From a bacterium (GTDB lineage: Bacteria > Desulfobacterota > DSWW01), in contig JANQFG010000007.1 in NCBI GenBank assembly GCA_028277985.1, positions 62,001 to 126,000 on the forward strand: 64,000 nucleotides of DNA, in the 5' to 3' direction. The notes under the pieces are model-generated. The model was not told where the DNA came from and ran no database searches. It worked only from the letters and a program-made list of their open reading frames with translations. Position numbers and translations under genes: made by a program. Shown here piece after piece: positions 48,004 to 57,194 of this stretch. Positions within the stretch are counted from its first letter, which is position 1, and every line of letters starts with the position of its first letter.

Positions 48004-49245
48004 ATGCTCTACACGTTTGAGAACACGCCGCAACTGGCCGCGCTCCGGGTGGAGACAGAGAGGGTCGGCGACAGGATCGAGTTCGAGGTCCTGGGCCCGG
48101 AGAGAGATCTCTATGCCCCGCTGATCGAGCTCTACTACGACTGGTTCAACCGCGTCGGCCCGATCGCGGTCCATGAAGGGCGAAACGTCTATTCCCTTTA
48201 CCTGCCTCCCATCCCGAGCGGCGGAGACGCCCGGCTGCTCGAGGGCATCTTCCGCGACAAGCTTTTCAATCTGCGCACGCCCCGGGCCGTGACGATCGCC
48301 GTGACCCACGACTGCCAGTGCAGGTGCATTCACTGCAGCGCAGAGGACTTCTCCGAGTCGGCCGAGCCGCTCTCGAGAGACGACATTGAAAAAGTCGTCT
48401 CGGCCGGCCTCGCCATGGGAATGACCAACGTGACCTTTACGGGTGGCGAGCCCCTGCTCCGGGAGGATCTCGAGCAGCTCATCGCCTCCGTGCCGGAAGC
48501 GCAGGCCGTTTCCAAGATCTTTACGAATGGGGCCCTGTTGAGCCCGGAACGGGCCGTCTCCCTGAAGTCGGCTGGCCTGCAGGCCGTGAAACTCAGCCTC
48601 GACTCTGCCGATCCCTTCAAGCATGACCGGCTTCGCCAGAGGCATGGGTCCTTCCAGGAGGTCGAGCAGGGCGTGAGCTCTGCCCTGGAGGCTGGCCTTC
48701 TGGTCGGACTGTCCACTTACGCGACGAACGAGTCGGTCAAGGAAGGAGGCCTTGGTCACCTGGCTTCCCTTGCGGCCGAATGGGATGTTCACGAGATCAG
48801 CGTGTTCGATGTGATTCCCACGGGCCGTCTGCTTCACGATGACGAGGCCCTGATGGATGAACTGACGCGGAAGGATTTGATGGAGCAGGCCGTGACCCTG
48901 AACCGGGAGTTCCGTGGCCGGCCCCGCATCGTTACCCAGTCCTGGACCAACAGCCCCTCCGGCTTTGCAGCCTATTTCGGATGCCTCGCAGGCACGTATC
49001 AGTTTCATGTCACCGCCTACGGTGAATTCACACCCTGCGATTTCACACCCATATCCTTCGGCAACGTGAGGACGGAATCCATCGAACATCTATGGAACAA
49101 GCTCGCCGCGCACCCGGCGTTCTGCGATCATCGACGAGAATGCCGGATGCAGTCGACCTCCTTCCGGGAGCAGTACATCCAGCCGATCCCCGAGAAGGCT
49201 CCGCTTCCCTATCCGATCGAGAAGCTCGACGCCGAGAGTACGTAA
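48004..49245 (+). CDS. Radical SAM protein with SPASM-like C-terminus
   Basis: The 413-aa protein has an N-terminal region of about 95 residues without a recognised domain, then CxxxCxxC at Cys104, Cys108 and Cys111 (DCQCRCIHC). The motif TFTGGEPLLRED follows near residue 145, then KLSLDSADP near 198. The C-terminal part has Cys in FGCLAGTYQFHV, FTPCDFTP and CDHRRECRM, like the auxiliary-cluster SPASM/twitch domain of peptide- and protein-modifying enzymes. ATG 48004 has no clear ribosome site. The next gene, a hydrolase-CPBP fusion, starts three bases after its stop, so the two are coupled. No precursor peptide gene is visible nearby. Substrate unknown. Confidence 0.85.
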   Translation: MLYTFENTPQLAALRVETERVGDRIEFEVLGPERDLYAPLIELYYDWFNRVGPIAVHEGRNVYSLYLPPIPSGGDARLLEGIFRDKLFNLRTPRAVTIAVTHDCQCRCIHCSAEDFSESAEPLSRDDIEKVVSAGLAMGMTNVTFTGGEPLLREDLEQLIASVPEAQAVSKIFTNGALLSPERAVSLKSAGLQAVKLSLDSADPFKHDRLRQRHGSFQEVEQGVSSALEAGLLVGLSTYATNESVKEGGLGHLASLAAEWDVHEISVFDVIPTGRLLHDDEALMDELTRKDLMEQAVTLNREFRGRPRIVTQSWTNSPSGFAAYFGCLAGTYQFHVTAYGEFTPCDFTPISFGNVRTESIEHLWNKLAAHPAFCDHRRECRMQSTSFREQYIQPIPEKAPLPYPIEKLDAEST

Positions 49246-49248
49246 GGC

Positions 49249-51048
49249 ATGGCGATCCTCTTCCTGCTGTCAACCGTGCTGCTGGTCGTGGCCTGTCTAG
49301 TCCAGGTCTCGATCCGCGGAAAACGGCAGATCGTGGAAAAGGTCGAGTTCGATACGTCCGCGTACGACGAGAATCCGGTCCGGATCAGCGGCCTGCTCCT
49401 CGAACCGCGGGCCTCCGGCTCGGGGCGACTGCCCGGCCTGGTCTTCTGCCCGGGCCTGACCGCGAACAAGGAGGTCTACCTCGGGTTTTGTAGGCGGGTA
49501 GCGAATCTCGGTGTTGCCGTCCTGGCCATCGATCTCCGCGGTCACGGGCATTCAGGGGGTGCGAGTAGTTTCGGGAAATCGGAGCAGCACGACGTGTGGG
49601 CGGCGATTGATTTTCTGCGCGACAGAGAAGACATCGACCCGGACAGGCTCGGTGTACTCGGGCATTCCCTAGGCGGTATCGCGGCGACCCGGGCAGGCTT
49701 CGAGCAGCCATCGGACCGGATCAAGACGACGATCGCGATCTTCTGCTGGAAGGGATTTGGCGACGCGGTCGAGGCTGTCTTCGGCCCTCTTGAGAGGTTC
49801 GTAGGAAGGTGGTGGCCCTTTTTCAGATGGTCGAGACAGTTTTCCGTCGCGGATCCCGAAGCGGTTGAAGAGCGGTCCGTGATCGAGCGTGTAGGGCCTG
49901 ATGCCAAGACAGACTATCTGCTCTTGGTCGGATCGAGAGATCCGCTCACCGACATGAATAGATCCCGGCAGATCGTCGCAAAGGCGGCCGGGCAGGCGAG
50001 CCTCGAGCCGGGAGAGACACACGGGAGCTTTTCGGACCGATCTGCGCGCAGGTTGGAGGTCATCAAAGGGGCGAATCACTTCAGCGTCCTCGCCCGAAGA
50101 CGCACCCTTGCAGCGATCGAGCAGTGGCTGCGGGAGAGCCTCGGTGTGGAGGGGACGGCGAAGCCCCCTCGTAGGCCGGGTTCTGTTGTCTTTCGCACCA
50201 CCCGGAAAGCAACCGTTCTGTTCTACGCTGTCAGTACTCTCTGCTTCGCAGTTTGCCTGTTCGGTGCGTCCGTGCCAGAGGAGAGCGCGATCCGGATTGC
50301 GCCTCCGTGCGCGGGTATGCCCATCCCGGCGATCGCCGCGTTCCTTCTCTGTTCGTCGGTTGCCATCCCATTGGCGCGCGGCATAAGACTTGGGCCTTTC
50401 ACCCCTCACTGGGGAGCCGATATCGTTTCCCTGATCGCAGCGTCCAGGTCCGTGGTGTTTGTGCCCGTTCTGACCCTTCTCCTGTTCTGGGCGCGGACCC
50501 GAGGCGGCTTCTGCGTCGAGGCCCTGGGGCTCGATCCACCGGTCGTGTGGACAGGTCTCGTTGCCGCAGGAGCCCTGTTCCTCTGGATCGTGTGCGGATG
50601 GAATCTGGTGGCTCGAGTGAACCGGTTCAGCACTCTCTGGCCCGTGGTGCATTTGCGAGAATTCGCGGTGCTGCTGATATCGCTATTCGTCTGCTACCTG
50701 GCCGAAGAGGCCCTGTTTCGCGGTATGATTCAGAGCAGGCTTGCAGCGATGGGCCCCGTCTTCGAGGTGCTTCTCTCCGCGCTCACGTACGGGACGGCTG
50801 CAGCGATCGGCATTACTCTCGCTGTGTTGCCCCTCTTTCCATCGGTCTCCTACGCCGCGACCTTTCGCTCCAAGTCCATAGCGCTCCTACCGGTGGTCTT
50901 CCTTTTTGCCCTTGCCGTCTTCTCGGCCCATGGCCTCGCCGCGGCCCTTCTCTTTCACTTCACAGGCACCATCCTTGCCCCGAGCCTGTTCCTCGCGCTC
51001 GCGGTCTCCTTCCTCTTCACCGGCCCTCTCGGCATCCGAACGTACTGA
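49249..51048 (+). CDS. Alpha/beta hydrolase fused to a CPBP-like membrane domain
   Basis: The 599-aa protein begins with a membrane anchor (residues 3-19). An alpha/beta hydrolase domain runs to about residue 290: VFCPGLTANKEVY, the nucleophile Ser140 in GHSLGGIAA, acid near LVGSRDPLTDM, and His in IKGANHFSVLA. Residues about 320-599 form at least six membrane helices. Within them EEALFRG (Glu486, Glu487, Arg491) matches the EExxxR motif of CPBP intramembrane proteases, with LSALTYG and LLFHFTGT as weaker counterparts of the later motifs. The canonical His/Asn of those later motifs is not fully kept. It is translationally coupled to the radical SAM gene. The hydrolase would face the cytoplasm or periplasm next to the membrane. 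Confidence 0.8.
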   Translation: MAILFLLSTVLLVVACLVQVSIRGKRQIVEKVEFDTSAYDENPVRISGLLLEPRASGSGRLPGLVFCPGLTANKEVYLGFCRRVANLGVAVLAIDLRGHGHSGGASSFGKSEQHDVWAAIDFLRDREDIDPDRLGVLGHSLGGIAATRAGFEQPSDRIKTTIAIFCWKGFGDAVEAVFGPLERFVGRWWPFFRWSRQFSVADPEAVEERSVIERVGPDAKTDYLLLVGSRDPLTDMNRSRQIVAKAAGQASLEPGETHGSFSDRSARRLEVIKGANHFSVLARRRTLAAIEQWLRESLGVEGTAKPPRRPGSVVFRTTRKATVLFYAVSTLCFAVCLFGASVPEESAIRIAPPCAGMPIPAIAAFLLCSSVAIPLARGIRLGPFTPHWGADIVSLIAASRSVVFVPVLTLLLFWARTRGGFCVEALGLDPPVVWTGLVAAGALFLWIVCGWNLVARVNRFSTLWPVVHLREFAVLLISLFVCYLAEEALFRGMIQSRLAAMGPVFEVLLSALTYGTAAAIGITLAVLPLFPSVSYAATFRSKSIALLPVVFLFALAVFSAHGLAAALLFHFTGTILAPSLFLALAVSFLFTGPLGIRTY

Positions 51049-51106
51049 ACCGCGGCTATCAAATTGCCCTTGATATTCCTTCTAAAACGAAGTACCATCG
51101 CCGGGA

Positions 51107-51469
51107 TTGCAGCGATGCGGGTCCGGTTTCAAAGGGGCCGGGGATGCGGACGAGGACGGCTATGGAATCGAGGGCAGTGCCTATTGCACGCATACGGCAG
51201 TCGATTGCGACGATTCCAACCCGGGCGTGAACCCCGGCGCCACCGAGATCTGCAGCGGAAGCGTTGACGAAGACTGCGATGGGTTTGTTGACGATGAAGA
51301 TCCTGATTGCGTGGCAGGCTACTTGGGTGTGGCCAATGCAGAGGCTTCAGCTTCCGGATCTTCCACGCCTGCTGCATCGGGAGCGTTGAATGCCCTGACG
51401 CTTCTCCTCATACCCATGATAGTGGTGATCCTGTTGCGGATTCTACCCGGTCTCACGGGTTCCCCTTGA
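51107..51469 (+). pseudogene. Remnant of a MopE-type metal-binding-motif protein
   Basis: The frame encodes DADEDGYG, DCDDSNPGVNPGATEIC and VDEDCDGFVDDEDPDC, the acidic repeat of the Cu-binding MopE family (putative metal-binding motif). A Ser/Ala-rich linker and one C-terminal hydrophobic helix (residues about 93-112) follow, as in surface proteins that end in a sorting or anchor tail. There is no signal peptide; the frame starts at a TTG with no ribosome site and is closed upstream by TAA at 51083. Normal family members carry these repeats near the C-terminus of long exported proteins. It is most likely the 3' end of a lost gene. Confidence 0.6.
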
Positions 51470-51519
51470 TTTCCCGCTCGATGAGCTAGAGAGTCTCACT
51501 TCGGCATGGCAAGTCAGCC

Positions 51520-53787
51520 CTAGTCCTTCTTGGATCCGAAGAGGTGGAGGCAGATGGGCAGCAAGAGGAGGTCGCCCAGAAGGGCGGCGATCATGGCAAC
51601 GCCTGTCAGGAGCCCGAGGTAGATGTTCGGCCGGAAGTCACTCATACAAATAATCCAGAATCCTCCGGCCATCACGACCGAGGTGAATACGATCGCCCGC
51701 CCCGTGTGGAACATGGTCCTGCGCATCGCCTCGACCCGGTCCCCGGTCTTCCGAGATTCCGAACGGTACCTTGCTAGGTAGTGGATCGTGTCGTCCACCG
51801 CAATGCCGAGGGCAATACTCGAGATCATGACGGTGACGACGTTCAGGGGGATGCCGCCCCATCCCATGACGCCAAGAACGAACAGAACCGGGAACAGATT
51901 TGGGATCATGCTGATCAGGCCGATGCGAATCGATCGAAGGTAGAGGGTCATCATGAAGGTGATGACGAGGAAGGCGAGGCCCAGGCTTCGGATCTGTCCC
52001 TTTGTCAGTGTGTCCACGACCGTGGCGTAAAGTACGACCGTGCCCGTGAGCTGCACGGTCCGGTGCGGAGAGATGTGGGAAGCGGCGGCCGTCCGGATCT
52101 TGTCCAGCAGGGCACGGTAGTCCGCAGTCGTCATGGAGGCGACCCTGGCGGACAGGCGCGCGGTGGACAAGTCATCGTTCACGAAGCGGGAAACGAGCTC
52201 CTGTTCACCGGACACCTCGAGCAGGAGGAGGTACTGAGCGATATGCTCCCTCCGGTCGGGGACGCGGTAGAAGGCATCCTTCCCTGCGTGGACGACCTGA
52301 TTGATCTCTTTCACGAGTTCGGCCACGGAGTGGGTCTTCTGCACCCCCTCCATCTCTTCGACCTCACGCTGGAGGTGATCGAGCTCTGTGAGTGGCCGGG
52401 GCTCCTTGAAACTGCCCGGCTCCCCCTGTACCAGAACCTCGACGGTGATGATACCGCTTAGATTCTCTGCAAAGGCCTTGAGCCCTTGGATGGAAGGGGC
52501 TTCCGGGGCCAGGAACCTGCTTCCCTGCGTCTCCACCCGAATCTGAAAAATGCCTGCCACAGCAAGCAGGGATGCAAGGCCCAGGACGGCCAGGGTCTCC
52601 TTCGGACGGTGCTCCACCAGGTTCTGTGCTCTATGAAGCATCCGGGACACAATGCCCGAGGCGAATCGGTTCTGAACGGATCGCCCCGGAAGGGAAAGCC
52701 GGAAGAGGACAATCGGCGCAAGGGTGACGGCAACGAGGTAGACGAAGAGAATTCCCGCAAAGGAGAAGACCCCGAATTCCCGAACCTGCTGAATGTCGTT
52801 CATTGCCAGGGATCCGAAGCCGACGGCCGTGGTGGTAGTGGTGAGAAAACAGGGAGGGATCATACGGGCCATGGTCTTCTTCACAACGGCGCCGCGGTCC
52901 ACGCTTCTTTGTGACTCCTCGTAGTAACGGGTCAGGATGTGGATGACGTTACTCAGGCAGATGACGCTTACCAGTACCGGAAGCATGGTGGTCGTCATGG
53001 CAAAGGAGCGACGAAACGCGAAGAACAGGCCCAGGGTCCAGAGCACGCTCACGAAGACAGCCGACTGGGGGATGAAGAAACCCCGGAAGCTGCGAAAAAG
53101 GACGATCAGAAGAAGGGAGATGAGGACTGGAGTGATCCAGAGGTAGTTTTTCAGATCCTTCAGGATGCTCTGGAGTCCGTCCTCCGCGATCACCGACAGC
53201 CCCGTGAGAGAGCATTCGACGCAACCCGCGCGTTCCAGAATTTCGCGGATGGTCCTCGCGACCTCGAACCGGAAGGTATCGTCACCGGCGCTCCACTCCA
53301 TCTGAGCATTGATGGACGCGAAGGTGCCGTCCGGTGAGAGTATGTTTCTCACGTACCGCGGGTTTTCCAGGGCCAGGCGTCGGTAGTCGGCCAGTCGTTC
53401 CGGGGAGGAGGGGATCTCCTCCAGGAAGGGCCGGACCTCGATGCCCTCCTCGGTGCCGCGGATATGAGGGACGTTCGTGATGCTTGTAACCCGCTGGATA
53501 TGAGGAACCTTCTCGATTTCACGGGTGAGCCCTTCGATCTTTTCCAGGGTTTCCTGCTGGAAAACGTCATCGGCCTGGAGCCCCGCCAGGATCAGGTCCG
53601 GATTCTCGAATTCCTCGAGGAACCGCTCGAAATGGCGAGCCTGGGGGTGTGACTTCGGGAGATTCTCGTCGATGCTGCTTCGCACGGACCAGAACCTGAG
53701 CTGGCCGGCAAAGAAGCAGGAGAGCGCGATCAGGAAAAGAAGCAGGACCCGTCGGTACCGCAGAAGAATCTCAGCAAGTCTCTCCAT
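51520..53787 (-). CDS. MMPL/RND family transporter
   Basis: The 755-aa protein repeats the RND half-transporter layout twice. Helix 1 is followed by a periplasmic loop (residues about 40-220), five helices (FRSFRGFFIPQSAVFVSVL and following, with TTTTTAVGFGSLA), a second helix 7, a second loop (about 420-590), and five more helices (GGIPLNVVTVMISSIALGIA, DDTIHYLARY). The ...VDDTIHYLARYRSE and PPCFLTTTTTAVGFG motifs are typical of MMPL and RND-hydrophobe exporters of lipids, hopanoids or sterols. ATG 53787 is the likely start; GTG 53820 is an alternative. No membrane-fusion or outer-membrane partner is adjacent, consistent with lipid-type RND proteins. Confidence 0.87.
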   Translation of the reverse strand: MERLAEILLRYRRVLLLFLIALSCFFAGQLRFWSVRSSIDENLPKSHPQARHFERFLEEFENPDLILAGLQADDVFQQETLEKIEGLTREIEKVPHIQRVTSITNVPHIRGTEEGIEVRPFLEEIPSSPERLADYRRLALENPRYVRNILSPDGTFASINAQMEWSAGDDTFRFEVARTIREILERAGCVECSLTGLSVIAEDGLQSILKDLKNYLWITPVLISLLLIVLFRSFRGFFIPQSAVFVSVLWTLGLFFAFRRSFAMTTTMLPVLVSVICLSNVIHILTRYYEESQRSVDRGAVVKKTMARMIPPCFLTTTTTAVGFGSLAMNDIQQVREFGVFSFAGILFVYLVAVTLAPIVLFRLSLPGRSVQNRFASGIVSRMLHRAQNLVEHRPKETLAVLGLASLLAVAGIFQIRVETQGSRFLAPEAPSIQGLKAFAENLSGIITVEVLVQGEPGSFKEPRPLTELDHLQREVEEMEGVQKTHSVAELVKEINQVVHAGKDAFYRVPDRREHIAQYLLLLEVSGEQELVSRFVNDDLSTARLSARVASMTTADYRALLDKIRTAAASHISPHRTVQLTGTVVLYATVVDTLTKGQIRSLGLAFLVITFMMTLYLRSIRIGLISMIPNLFPVLFVLGVMGWGGIPLNVVTVMISSIALGIAVDDTIHYLARYRSESRKTGDRVEAMRRTMFHTGRAIVFTSVVMAGGFWIICMSDFRPNIYLGLLTGVAMIAALLGDLLLLPICLHLFGSKKD

Positions 53788-53850
53788 GGGCCCGTTTCTT
53801 AGTGAAGGCTCCGGTACCACCTTCCCGCCTGTTCTCGAAGAAGCCGGATC

Positions 53851-54915
53851 CTATCGGAACCTCTTCTCGAACTCTGAGGAGGGCTTCATGAAATCGGTTC
53901 TTTCCGGAGGAACCTGCTGTTCCGCCTCCGGTTTCTCCTCGAGTCTCAGCGCATCCTCCGGGCAGGTGGAGATACACAGCCCGCATCCGATGCAACGGTC
54001 ACGGTTGAGCTCCGCGACCTCGTCGCCCAAGGTGATCGCGTCCATCTGACACCTGTCCACGCAGACGCCGCAAGCCGTGCACGAGTCCTGATCCAGCACG
54101 GCATAGTGGTTTGTGGCAGCCAGCAACCCGGGCTGGGGCGAGAGCTTTAGCAGCCGAAGGCCGCCGCAGCATTCGGCGCAGCAGTTGCACAGCGCCTCCG
54201 GGTTCTCGCTGTTGGAGAACTGGGGAATCAGGCCCGCCTCCTCGCATTCGTCCAGCTTTGCCAGGGCCTCTTCCTGAGTGATCCACCTGCCCATGCCCGT
54301 GGCTACGTAATATTCCGCGTAGAAGTCGAACCCGATGCAGACTTCGAGCGGCTGATCGCAATCGTGTCCGGCTGCCTTGTGCTGGACCACGCAGACGCAG
54401 TCGGAAAGACTGATCCGGTCCTTGGTCTTGATGATCTTTCGGACATCGTCGTAGGGCGCGACGGACTTGCCTTCCGGGACGGCCGTGCTCACAGGCACGG
54501 TTCGCAAAGGTATGATGGGCTTGGTGACCAACTGACCGCCTTGGACATACTCATCGAAGAGCTCGGCCAGCTCTTTGTCCATCCTCTTGAGTTGATGTTC
54601 GAAGATGCCGTGGATGAACGGTGCGGCTGCATAGTAGAAGGGTTCCCCCTCCTTCTTGGGAAACCTTGGGAAGACGAGTCCCTTCTTCATCATCCCCTGA
54701 AGAACCTGTTCCACCTCTTCAGGATCCCGGTTCGTTCTTTCAGCCACTTCCCGGGCCGACTCGAGATCCAGCGTGAGATCCAGATACATCCCGACCTCTT
54801 CCTCGGTGAAGAGCTTCTTCAGGATCTTCATCTCCACCCCGGACTCTGTCTCGCCGAATCCGACAGCGTACTGATCCAGACGTTCCCTCAGCTGCTTGTA
54901 TGTGTCATTGGCCAT
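53851..54915 (-). CDS. Dicluster 4Fe-4S ferredoxin-domain protein (paralogue of 15166-16266)
   Basis: The 354-aa product has the same layout as its paralogue: an N-terminal helical part with a winged-helix-like segment (VAERTNRDPEEVEQVLQGM), a central Cys part (SDCVCVVQHKAAGHDC, then CNCCAECC), and the C-terminal ferredoxins CTACGVCVDRC and CIGCGLCISTCP. Only part of each central region aligns closely. ATG 54915 has GGGAGG upstream. It begins 14 bases after the zinc-ribbon/TPR gene and is probably co-transcribed with it. Electron transfer or redox sensing is likely; nothing identifies a partner enzyme. Confidence 0.82.
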   Translation of the reverse strand: MANDTYKQLRERLDQYAVGFGETESGVEMKILKKLFTEEEVGMYLDLTLDLESAREVAERTNRDPEEVEQVLQGMMKKGLVFPRFPKKEGEPFYYAAAPFIHGIFEHQLKRMDKELAELFDEYVQGGQLVTKPIIPLRTVPVSTAVPEGKSVAPYDDVRKIIKTKDRISLSDCVCVVQHKAAGHDCDQPLEVCIGFDFYAEYYVATGMGRWITQEEALAKLDECEEAGLIPQFSNSENPEALCNCCAECCGGLRLLKLSPQPGLLAATNHYAVLDQDSCTACGVCVDRCQMDAITLGDEVAELNRDRCIGCGLCISTCPEDALRLEEKPEAEQQVPPERTDFMKPSSEFEKRFR

Positions 54916-54929
54916 GATATGCCTCCCTT

Positions 54930-55871
54930 CTAGTGGAAATAGATCTTCTCGATCTCGAGCAGATCGATGATGTCCTTGATGCAGGCGAGCCGCTCGCCCG
55001 AGGCCTCCTTCTTGGAGACATACAGCTCGCCGAGACAGTCGTGCAGCAGGGCCTTGCAGTTTTCCTGGAACTCCTCGCCGTAGTCCCTGCTGTTTCGGAC
55101 CGAGCGAATCACCTCGAGGAATCCTTTCTTGGCCAGATCGTACTGACCGTCGAACAGCAGGGCGAGGCAGAGAGTGCACTTCACCGAGACCAGATCCTCG
55201 TCGATTTCGAGTGCCTTTCGGCTGCATTCGATGGCGCTCGAGAGATCCTGGGTGCCCTTGTAGTGGATTCTGCCAAGCTCGCACCAGGTGTCGACATCGT
55301 TCGGCTCGAAGGCGACCACCTTTTCAAACATCTCGATCGCTTCCTCGTAGCGACCCTGCTCCGCGAACAGTCGACCCTCCCTCTTGCAGGCGCCCACATG
55401 CACAGCTTCCGGGTTCGAGGGCGCGGCGCAAGGGTCCGCGTACTCCGGGGTATCATCCGTTTCCTGTTCGGGTTCTTCAGGGGGCAATGTCGGTCCGCTT
55501 GGCTCTTGAGCCGTCTCTGTTGCCCCGGCGGTGATCTCCTCGGGGACAGGCGATTCTTCGTGAGTTTCGAGGTCTGCGCCTGTCGGGTCCTGCTCTTCTC
55601 CGGTTTCCTCCCCAGCCTGCTGCTCCTTCTTCCTCCCGAACACTCCGCCCAGCACCTTGCCGAAGAAGCCCGCCCCTTTGTTGTTCTTCCCTTCGGATTC
55701 TTCCGGGTCGACGTAAGCCTCCAGCGCTACGCCGCATTTCACACAAAGCTTCGCGTATCCCGGCTCAAAGGCCCAACCGTCGTGATTGAACCCGCACTGC
55801 GGGCACCTGATGTCTTCTTCGATCGGGGGGAAGGGGGGAGGCGCCTTCGGGGGTTGAAACCGCTTGAACAT
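54930..55871 (-). CDS. Zinc-ribbon and TPR protein, 313 aa
   Basis: From ATG 55871 the protein has an N-terminal zinc ribbon (RCPQCGF and LCVKCGV), a long acidic low-complexity region rich in Glu, Pro and Thr (about residues 60-150), and then TPR-like helices (REGRLFAEQGRYEEAIEMFE, WCELGRIHYKGTQDLSSAIE, DGQYDLAKKGFLEVI). It has no signal peptide. Proteins of this design tend to act as scaffolds. It precedes the dicluster ferredoxin gene by 14 bases, suggesting the two products work together, perhaps by docking the ferredoxin onto a partner. Confidence 0.75.
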   Translation of the reverse strand: MFKRFQPPKAPPPFPPIEEDIRCPQCGFNHDGWAFEPGYAKLCVKCGVALEAYVDPEESEGKNNKGAGFFGKVLGGVFGRKKEQQAGEETGEEQDPTGADLETHEESPVPEEITAGATETAQEPSGPTLPPEEPEQETDDTPEYADPCAAPSNPEAVHVGACKREGRLFAEQGRYEEAIEMFEKVVAFEPNDVDTWCELGRIHYKGTQDLSSAIECSRKALEIDEDLVSVKCTLCLALLFDGQYDLAKKGFLEVIRSVRNSRDYGEEFQENCKALLHDCLGELYVSKKEASGERLACIKDIIDLLEIEKIYFH

Positions 55872-55975
55872 GCTGCTTCCCTCGTATGCTCGATGCACGG
55901 AAACGGTATCAACTCAGATACTATTGGGTTGGGCGCACGGATGCAAGCTGAGAACCAAAAAGGAAGGGAAGGGGG

Positions 55976-57100
55976 CTACCGCCATCCTCTCATTTCCCAG
56001 ATGTGTCCGGAATCGGAATGGGGAACATGCGAGGGCACGATGCGCACCCAGCTTCCCCAGGCATAGGGGCCGTGGTTGCTCACGAGATAGAAACCGAGCC
56101 CACCGTTCGTGTCCCCCTGCCACTGGTGAACCATGTCCGCGTCGTAGCAGAAGCCGCCGCCGTGCTGCATCTGGGCGGTAACGATTCTTCCTCTCGGCGC
56201 ATCCTCTCCCGGGAAGGGCTCCGCGTTCAGGTCCCTCGGCACCGCCACGGTCTGGTGGATCCCGGTAACGTAAACGGTTCCCGTGTCGCAGGCCGGATCA
56301 CCGCATTCCACATATGCGTCCCGGGCCCACTCGAGGGAAGGGCACTCCATCGGGTATTCTCCCTTGACGGTACAGTCCGTCATCTTCTTGTAGCTCCATA
56401 CGATCTGGCCGGCCGGGTTCACTTCGATGATGCGGGAGTCCCCGGCCACGAACTCTCCCGAATCAGCGATCAGCGTATTGCCGTTCGGGAGCCGGTAGGA
56501 CTCGTGGGGCCCGAGGAGATGGATCGGGTCGTCATAGCTCTTCCGGCCCCGGTGGATATCCCATTCGCCGAAAGACCAGACGATACCGCAGCTGACAGGG
56601 TCGACCTCGATCACGACGTGGTGGTCACGGTTCGTGATCAGCAGATTCCCGTTGTCCAGGAATCTGGCCGCGTTCGGTTCCAGGAGGTCGAGCTCCGGGC
56701 AGGCCGCACTGCTGTCCCACTCGATTTCTCCTCCCGGATAGGTGATGATCAGGATCCGGTCGTTGCACGTGTCCGTGATGATGAGCCGATCTCGAGCATC
56801 GTTGAACTCTGCCGTGTGGGCCCCCACCAGGACAGAACCGTACGCGTCGAAGCTCCAGAGGATGTTGCCGGCGAGGTCGATGGTGATGATCTTGCTGTCA
56901 TTCGGTTCCGGGCAGGCGAGGAGCTCGCCGCCCATGTCGGAAATCAGGATTTCGGTCGGGTTGCCTTCCACGTCCGTGGCCGCAATGCCGACGCCAAGGG
57001 CATTGAAGATCCGCTGCTCGGTCGAGCATGCCAAGAGGATCGAACCGACAAGGACAAGGATGGCGAAACATGCCGTGAGTCCGCCCTGCCTCGGGATCAT
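55976..57100 (-). CDS. Arylsulfotransferase-like beta-propeller lipoprotein
   Basis: The 374-aa product has a lipobox LLACS (Cys near residue 25) and a set of propeller strands: ILWSFDAYGSVLVGAHTAEF, LIITDTCNDRILIITYPGGE, NLLITNRDHHVVIEVDP, NGNTLIADSGE, IIEVNPAGQIVWSYKK. This matches the ASST/arylsulfotransferase family, whose true enzymes use a catalytic His and move sulfate between phenols. Because the key His cannot be placed with confidence, a non-catalytic propeller is also possible. ATG 57100 is preceded by GAGAGGGGGAG. A strong promoter lies at 57150-57178. Confidence 0.75.
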   Translation of the reverse strand: MIPRQGGLTACFAILVLVGSILLACSTEQRIFNALGVGIAATDVEGNPTEILISDMGGELLACPEPNDSKIITIDLAGNILWSFDAYGSVLVGAHTAEFNDARDRLIITDTCNDRILIITYPGGEIEWDSSAACPELDLLEPNAARFLDNGNLLITNRDHHVVIEVDPVSCGIVWSFGEWDIHRGRKSYDDPIHLLGPHESYRLPNGNTLIADSGEFVAGDSRIIEVNPAGQIVWSYKKMTDCTVKGEYPMECPSLEWARDAYVECGDPACDTGTVYVTGIHQTVAVPRDLNAEPFPGEDAPRGRIVTAQMQHGGGFCYDADMVHQWQGDTNGGLGFYLVSNHGPYAWGSWVRIVPSHVPHSDSGHIWEMRGWR

Positions 57101-57149
57101 GACTCCCCCTCTCATGGTCAAGGTGCGGTTGAAGGTCGGATCGAGAGGG

Positions 57150-57178
57150 AGTATAGATCTATAAAGTCTTTTTGTCAA
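57150..57178 (-). promoter_or_regulatory. Strong promoter of the ASST-like lipoprotein gene
   Basis: On the minus strand TTGACA (57173-57178), exactly 17 bases, then TATACT (57150-57155). It lies in an AT-rich island between the FHA gene stop and the lipoprotein gene. Confidence 0.7.
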
Positions 57179-57194
57179 AAGAAATTTTCAGAAA

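Noticed and set aside
47973..48020. Possible 15-codon frame overlapping the radical SAM start
   Set aside because: No ribosome site and no precursor-peptide character; too short to separate from chance.
51083..51106. In-frame upstream extension of the MopE-motif remnant
   Set aside because: TAA at 51083 closes the frame, so no signal peptide can be recovered.
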